Of a stretch of DNA of 64,000 nucleotides, positions 63,053-64,000 are shown piece after piece. The stretch comes from Bog-473 sp963788125. GTDB taxonomy: Bacteria; Actinomycetota; Acidimicrobiia; Acidimicrobiales; RAAP-2. The stretch spans positions 744,001 to 808,000 of the forward strand of contig CAWBFN010000001.1 in the NCBI GenBank assembly GCA_963788125.1, in the 5' to 3' direction. The notes beneath the pieces were generated by a model. It was not told where the DNA came from, ran no database searches, and saw nothing but the letters and a program-made list of their open reading frames with translations. Both the position numbers and the translations under genes were made by a program. The first letter of the stretch is position 1, and every line of letters starts with the position of its first letter.

Positions 63053-64000
63053 TTACAGTTGGACCGTCGAGGTGCCCGGCGTGCCGGCGAGGATCTGGCG
63101 CAACCGCTCGACGTACTCGGCGCTGAGTCGCTCCGAATCGGCCCTGTCGGCGCCCTCGGCCCACAGGTGGGTGGTCGCCTCCTCGGGGTCGGGCACCACC
63201 AACACCCAACCCGTCGGCGAGACCACCTTGATCCCATCGAGGAGGACCAGATCGACGTCCTCCTCCGAGAGTTGCTCCATCAACGTGCGCATCACCACGC
63301 CCTTCTGCTCGAAGGGCGTCTCGATTTCGGTGTGCAGGATCACCAGTTCGGGGAGCCGGCTCGCCAGTTCGGCCAATGACTCGGGGGAACGCCCGAGGAG
63401 GGTGATGAGCTTGACGAGCGCGGCCGCACCGTCGAAGGAGGGCAGGAAGTCCGGGAAGATGTACCCGCCCTGCTGATCGGCGGCGAAGCTCACGCCTCCG
63501 GAGGCGGCCGCCTCCATCAACTTCGAGGGCGACAGCGCGGTGGTGAGGACCTCCACACCGCGCGACTCGCACAGCCGAAGGACCTTCTGGCTGACGGTGG
63601 CCGGCAAGGCGACGCGCACCGGGCCGCCGCCGGTGGTCAGCAGATCCACGAAGACCATGAGCGTTTCGTCGTTCGTCAGCGCGCGCCCGGTGCCGTCCAC
63701 CAATGCCAGGTGCTCTCCTCCGGCGTCGATGACGGCCCCCAGGTCGGCCCCCGAGGCGCGGACCGATCTGATCACGCGCAGAGCACTCGAAGCCGGATCG
63801 ACCGAGATCATTCCCGGCGTGTGCGCGTAGGGATTGATGCTCAGGACGTCGGCCTTGACCTTCGACAGCAGGCTGGGCATGACGAAACTGGCCGCTCCGT
63901 AGGACAGGTCCAGCACCAGCTTCAGGTCGCGCCGGGGCGCGGCCGACAGATCGAATGCCTCCACGACGTCGGCGGTGTAGTGCTCCAGGGCGCGTGGGGA
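63053..64000 (-). CDS. Phosphohexomutase-type C-terminal region, probably of a fused sugar-1-P nucleotidyltransferase (partial)
   Basis: The frame is open at the right edge, so only the last 316 or so residues are seen. The fold resembles phosphomannomutase/phosphoglucomutase domains: DLKLVLDLSYGAASFVMPSL, then GADLGAVIDAGGEHLALVDGTGRAL, then VLTTALSPSKLMEAAASGGV and YIFPDFLPSFDGAAALV. The metal-binding DGDxDR loop is replaced by DAGGEH, so mutase activity is doubtful. In related organisms such degenerate domains are fused behind a mannose-1-phosphate guanylyltransferase; that part would lie outside the window. Confidence 0.72.
   Translation of the reverse strand, partial: SPRALEHYTADVVEAFDLSAAPRRDLKLVLDLSYGAASFVMPSLLSKVKADVLSINPYAHTPGMISVDPASSALRVIRSVRASGADLGAVIDAGGEHLALVDGTGRALTNDETLMVFVDLLTTGGGPVRVALPATVSQKVLRLCESRGVEVLTTALSPSKLMEAAASGGVSFAADQQGGYIFPDFLPSFDGAAALVKLITLLGRSPESLAELASRLPELVILHTEIETPFEQKGVVMRTLMEQLSEEDVDLVLLDGIKVVSPTGWVLVVPDPEEATTHLWAEGADRADSERLSAEYVERLRQILAGTPGTSTVQL

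Overview
The window is about 64 kb of very GC-rich, gene-dense DNA from a high-GC Gram-positive bacterium (Actinobacteriota). The complete Pup-proteasome locus (proteasome ATPase, dop, pup, prcB, prcA, pafA) running into tatA, tatC and a HelY-type helicase, the fused F420 enzyme FbiC, and the gcvH-garA-merR-BFN block are all actinobacterial gene orders. No mycolic-acid genes are seen. A deep lineage such as Acidimicrobiia would fit, but that is inference from gene content only.

Layout. 1-8 kb: end of gltD, a cytosolic-type sulfatase, pgi, a bifunctional peptidoglycan hydrolase and an acyl-CoA ligase. 8-19 kb: LOG-family protein and fbiC, an HNH protein, a tkt-tal-pgl pentose-phosphate operon, a thioesterase, three small membrane proteins, trmI and a ferredoxin. 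19-30 kb: proteasome/pupylation genes, Tat translocase, helY and a double-domain ThyX-like protein. 30-35 kb: an acidic DUF4193 protein, hypotheticals, an HtrA protease and pyrophosphatase. 35-41 kb: a MacAB-like exporter with two adaptor proteins and a secreted DUF5666 protein. 41-43.4 kb: a short-chain dehydrogenase, then a fluoride riboswitch and two crcB fluoride-channel genes. 43-49 kb: glycine cleavage operon (gcvT, gcvPA, gcvPB) led by a MerR regulator and a nuclease-fold protein. 49-54 kb: an iron-type ABC importer facing a DtxR-family regulator, with a DtxR-like box in the importer promoter. 54-60 kb: thiG and thiD, membrane proteins, an S9 peptidase, a lipoprotein. 60-64 kb: bifunctional-nuclease protein, FtsR-like MerR regulator, GarA-like FHA protein, gcvH, and the end of a phosphohexomutase-type gene.

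Two features run through the window. First, at least 18 genes have a TAnnnT hexamer ending 5-10 nt before the start codon and no Shine-Dalgarno sequence, which points to widespread leaderless transcripts. Second, seven conserved genes are each broken by one single-base indel, mostly in a G/C run (peptidoglycan hydrolase, tkt, prcB, helY, gcvT, fbpB, ftsR). Because several are core genes, these look more like sequencing or assembly errors than seven real pseudogenes.

The most unusual items are the tandem ThyX-like protein whose two halves carry complementary parts of the ThyX signature, the DtxR-type regulator with an altered primary metal site, the two-adaptor exporter, and the MerR/nuclease-like pair leading the gcv operon. 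No tRNA, rRNA, insertion sequence, prophage or CRISPR array was seen.
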